A stretch of DNA of 64,000 nt from JAAELZ01 sp965237485 (GTDB lineage: Bacteria > Pseudomonadota > Gammaproteobacteria > Arenicellales > Poriferihabitantaceae), in assembly GCA_965237485.1 (NCBI GenBank), contig CBDEFQ010000005.1, forward strand, positions 1 through 64,000, in the 5' to 3' direction. A program made the translations under genes and the position numbers. A model generated the notes under the pieces. The model saw only the letters and a program-made list of their open reading frames with translations. It was not told the DNA's origin and made no database searches. Position 1 is the first letter of the stretch, and every line of letters starts with the position of its first letter. Below are positions 62,010 to 64,000 of this stretch, in pieces.

Positions 62010-62630
62010 CTAACTATTACGAGTTTCGTAGGTGCGCATTCTATCAAGATATCGCGCGATTACATCAATTTCTATGTGCGCTTCACAGCCTATTTGCAAG
62101 GCACCTAATGAGGTAACTTGGAGTGTGTGAGGAACCAATGTGACCGATATAATGCTGTGGTCAGCATCATCGCTTACAATACGGTTAGTGGTTAAGCTGA
62201 CTCCATTAATGCAAATGGAGCCTTTATTAGCGACAAACTTCGCCAGCGCAGCAGGTACGCGAAAATGCATTTCGGTTGCATCACCTTGATCAATTACGTC
62301 AACAACTTGGCCTAATCCATCTACGTGACCCGTTACTAAATGACCACCTAGCGGTGTTGATAAATTCAATGCGAGTTCTAAATTGACATCTTGCCCTTCT
62401 TCCCAAGCGCCGATATTGGTTTTGGTCAAGCTTTCCAAAGAAACATCGAAACTACCTAAACCCGCGTTATTTTCTACAACCGTTAAACACGCACCGTTAA
62501 CCGCCACACTGTCGCCAATTTGGATGTTTTCGATCTCCAAAGAAGATAAATCTATCACTAAGCGACAACCTTGTTCATCGATGCGATGCTGTTTAATAGT
62601 GCCAAGCGCTTGAACGATTCCGGTGAACAT
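62010..62630 (-). CDS. ribE: riboflavin synthase, alpha chain
   Basis: Dismutates two dimethylribityllumazines to riboflavin. 206 residues, MFTGIVQALGTIKQ, two tandem lumazine-binding barrels: residues 1-97 (IQIGDSVAVNGACLTVVENN, DVSLESLTKTNIG) and 98-206 (GGHLVTGHVDGLGQVVDVID, GSICINGVSLTTNRIV, IISVTLVPHTLQVTSLG). Seven bp after ribD. Confidence 0.97.
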   Translation of the reverse strand: MFTGIVQALGTIKQHRIDEQGCRLVIDLSSLEIENIQIGDSVAVNGACLTVVENNAGLGSFDVSLESLTKTNIGAWEEGQDVNLELALNLSTPLGGHLVTGHVDGLGQVVDVIDQGDATEMHFRVPAALAKFVANKGSICINGVSLTTNRIVSDDADHSIISVTLVPHTLQVTSLGALQIGCEAHIEIDVIARYLDRMRTYETRNS

Positions 62631-62637
62631 TGATTTT

Positions 62638-63753
62638 TCAGGCTAAGGTCAGCTTTAAATCGCGGCCTATCATCCGCGTGTCTTTGATTTCAAATGATAG
62701 TTTATCAGCCATCGCTAACAACCCAGTGGTTTTAAATGCGTTACGTGCATCGCTACCCAGAATATCCGGCGCCATATAAACAATAATCTCATCGACTAAA
62801 CCTTGTTGTATAAACGCACCTGACAACGTCGCCCCTGCCTCCACCAACAGTTGGTTAATTTCGCGTTTTGCCAATTCAGTAAGTGCGGCAAATAAATCAA
62901 TTTTGTTATTTTCGCAAAGTGGTGCTTCAAATACTTCGACTGACGTCGCTGCTCGGTTTTGATTCCCCGTAGCAGGGCCTTGAGCTTGCATAATCAAGGT
63001 GCGGCCTACTTCGTTTAACATCTTCGCACTAGAAGGCATTCTCCCTTGGGTATCCAAGACCACTCGCAATGGCTGGCGCTTTACCTCATCAATACGTGCT
63101 GTCATTTTCGGGTCATCCGCTAAAACGGTATCAATGCCCGTTAGCACCGCACCGGCTTCTAACCGAAGACGATGAACATCCTCTCGAGCTTGTTGTGAAG
63201 TAATCCACTGGCTTTCACCATTTGCCATCGCTGTATGGCCATCTAGGCTCATGGCTATTTTTAACTGTACAAAGGGCCGATTGGTGCGCATACGGTGAAA
63301 AAATGCCCGATTCATTTGCAGTGCCTCGGCCTCACCCACACCGACCTGAACTTCAATACCTGCCTGCTTGAGCGCTTTAATACCGTTTCCCGCGACTAGT
63401 GGATTGGCATCCAAGGTTGCCACCACAACCCGCGTTGGCGCTGCATTAATTAATGCTTCTGTACAGGGGCCAGTTCTACCCGTGTGGCAACAAGGCTCTA
63501 AGCTCACGTATACCGTGGCACCGCGAACTTCACCTACAGTATTGAGCGCATTAATTTCCGCATGTGGACCACCTGCAGGAGAAGTAAATCCTTCGCCAAC
63601 AATTTGCTGATCTTTGACAATTACACAGCCTACATGAGGGTTTGGTTGACTATCGTAGCGCCCGTGCTTAGCCAAATTAAGTGCATGGGCCATATACTTG
63701 GCATCAACAATAGATTGTTGTTTACCGGAATCGGCAGCTTCAATGACCGTCAT
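62638..63753 (-). CDS. ribD: bifunctional diaminohydroxyphosphoribosylaminopyrimidine deaminase/reductase
   Basis: 371 residues. Deaminase half: NPHVGCVIVKDQQIVGEGFT, GGPHAEINAL (HAE zinc/catalytic) and SLEPCCHTGRTGPCTEALIN (PCxxxGxxxxC). Reductase half: RPFVQLKIAMSLDGHTAMAN, SQWITSQQAREDVHRLRLEA GAVLTGIDTVLADDP, EAGATLSGAFIQQGLVDEII. Converts the RibA product in two steps. ATG 63753, 22 bp after nrdR. Confidence 0.97.
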   Translation of the reverse strand: MTVIEAADSGKQQSIVDAKYMAHALNLAKHGRYDSQPNPHVGCVIVKDQQIVGEGFTSPAGGPHAEINALNTVGEVRGATVYVSLEPCCHTGRTGPCTEALINAAPTRVVVATLDANPLVAGNGIKALKQAGIEVQVGVGEAEALQMNRAFFHRMRTNRPFVQLKIAMSLDGHTAMANGESQWITSQQAREDVHRLRLEAGAVLTGIDTVLADDPKMTARIDEVKRQPLRVVLDTQGRMPSSAKMLNEVGRTLIMQAQGPATGNQNRAATSVEVFEAPLCENNKIDLFAALTELAKREINQLLVEAGATLSGAFIQQGLVDEIIVYMAPDILGSDARNAFKTTGLLAMADKLSFEIKDTRMIGRDLKLTLA

Positions 63754-63775
63754 CAGTAGGCAATTTAATGAAAGT

Positions 63776-64000
63776 CTAAGCCCGCTTAGGTCGTGGCTTT
63801 GGAATAATTTTTAATTCAGCCGAGACGCTAGGTTCTGCGGGCAATACATCTTTGAGTTTTTGCACCAATTCGTTGAATTCATCTAAATCCTGGAAGCGTC
63901 GATATACGGAAGCGAAGCGCACATAGGCCACCTCATCCAACTCACGCAGTTCATCCATCACGATTGCGCCAATTTCTTGGGTGCGAATTTCATCTTCTCC
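63776..64000 (-). CDS. nrdR: transcriptional repressor NrdR, N-terminus outside window
   Basis: C-terminal half of the ATP-cone repressor of ribonucleotide reductase genes: EIRTQEIGAIVMDELRELDE VAYVRFASVYRRFQDLDEFN, a near-invariant block, ending PRPKRA. The zinc ribbon lies beyond the window edge. nrdR heading the rib operon is the standard gammaproteobacterial order. Confidence 0.95.
   Translation of the reverse strand, partial: GEDEIRTQEIGAIVMDELRELDEVAYVRFASVYRRFQDLDEFNELVQKLKDVLPAEPSVSAELKIIPKPRPKRA

Noticed and set aside
1..64000. tRNA, rRNA, tmRNA or riboswitch
   Set aside because: Intergenic stretches were read for cloverleaf or rfn-like patterns; none seen. The rib genes here lack an FMN riboswitch, which in related bacteria lies upstream of a separate ribB.

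Overview
The window reads as chromosome of an unidentified gammaproteobacterium. The evidence is conserved housekeeping order: lpxH/cysS divergent; rplU-rpmA-obgE-proB facing rpsT; nrdR-ribD-ribE-ribBA-ribH-nusB-pgpA. There are also single genes (argC, tag, cysH) and a dif-like XerCD site very close to the E. coli sequence. I cannot name the genus. The core genes look intact, but the DNA between them is saturated with insertion sequences, and many accessory genes are broken. This suggests a lineage in an IS-expansion phase, such as a host-restricted or recently bottlenecked bacterium (inference).

Layout. 1-2143: lpxH (partial) and cysS. 2196-14623: one ancestral IS481-like element (here IS-B) opened by successive insertions whose order can be read from target duplications: an IS1380-family element, an IS5-like element (IS-A) and an IS21-family element. 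The IS21 element is itself invaded by a MITE, a second IS-A, and a 26-bp-TIR IS1595-family transposon that carries a type II restriction-modification cassette. That transposon holds a second IS-B copy. 14644-14671: a dif-like site. 14673-28369: a direct tandem array of a small (about 3.5 kb without IS) filamentous-phage-derived unit with replication protein, ssDNA-binding protein, repressor and small ORFs but no coat or Zot gene, comparable in content to the RS1 satellite of CTXphi. Unit 1 is broken by three later IS3-family insertions; unit 2 is uninterrupted apart from the shared IS256 but lacks the repressor end. 28370-29403: remains of a related inovirus, including a folded attP-like structure made of two inverted dif-like sites. 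29404-33851: truncated IS256, IS3 and IS21 copies. 33858-35877: a response regulator and argC. 35966-37585: an IS4-like element.

37785-41331: rpsT against the ribosomal/Obg/proB operon, with an unusually extended L21. 41442-49304: IS1202-like elements (16-bp target duplications), an IS66 copy inside a MITE, an ArsR-methyltransferase regulator, tag, and a cysH gene split by a MITE. 49676-57168: PsiE-like protein, MFS carrier, DUF1989 protein, nitroreductase, enoyl-CoA hydratase, aminoglycoside/choline-kinase-like phosphotransferase and a dimethylglycine-dehydrogenase-like FAD/GcvT enzyme, probably an amine-catabolism cluster, cut at its 3' end by IS66. 57169-59362: IS66 copy 2 fused to the last codons of an RND efflux gene, marking a deletion. 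59388-64000: riboflavin/nus operon.

Most notable: (1) the IS1595 transposon in which transposase, DNA methyltransferase, restriction endonuclease and a 52-residue ORF are chained by stop-start overlaps; (2) the RS1-like tandem satellite at dif with a neighbouring ssDNA-hairpin attP; (3) a MITE family sharing ends and 5-bp target duplications with the resident IS1380 element, one copy of which inactivates cysH. All coordinates were read by eye; no database search was run.
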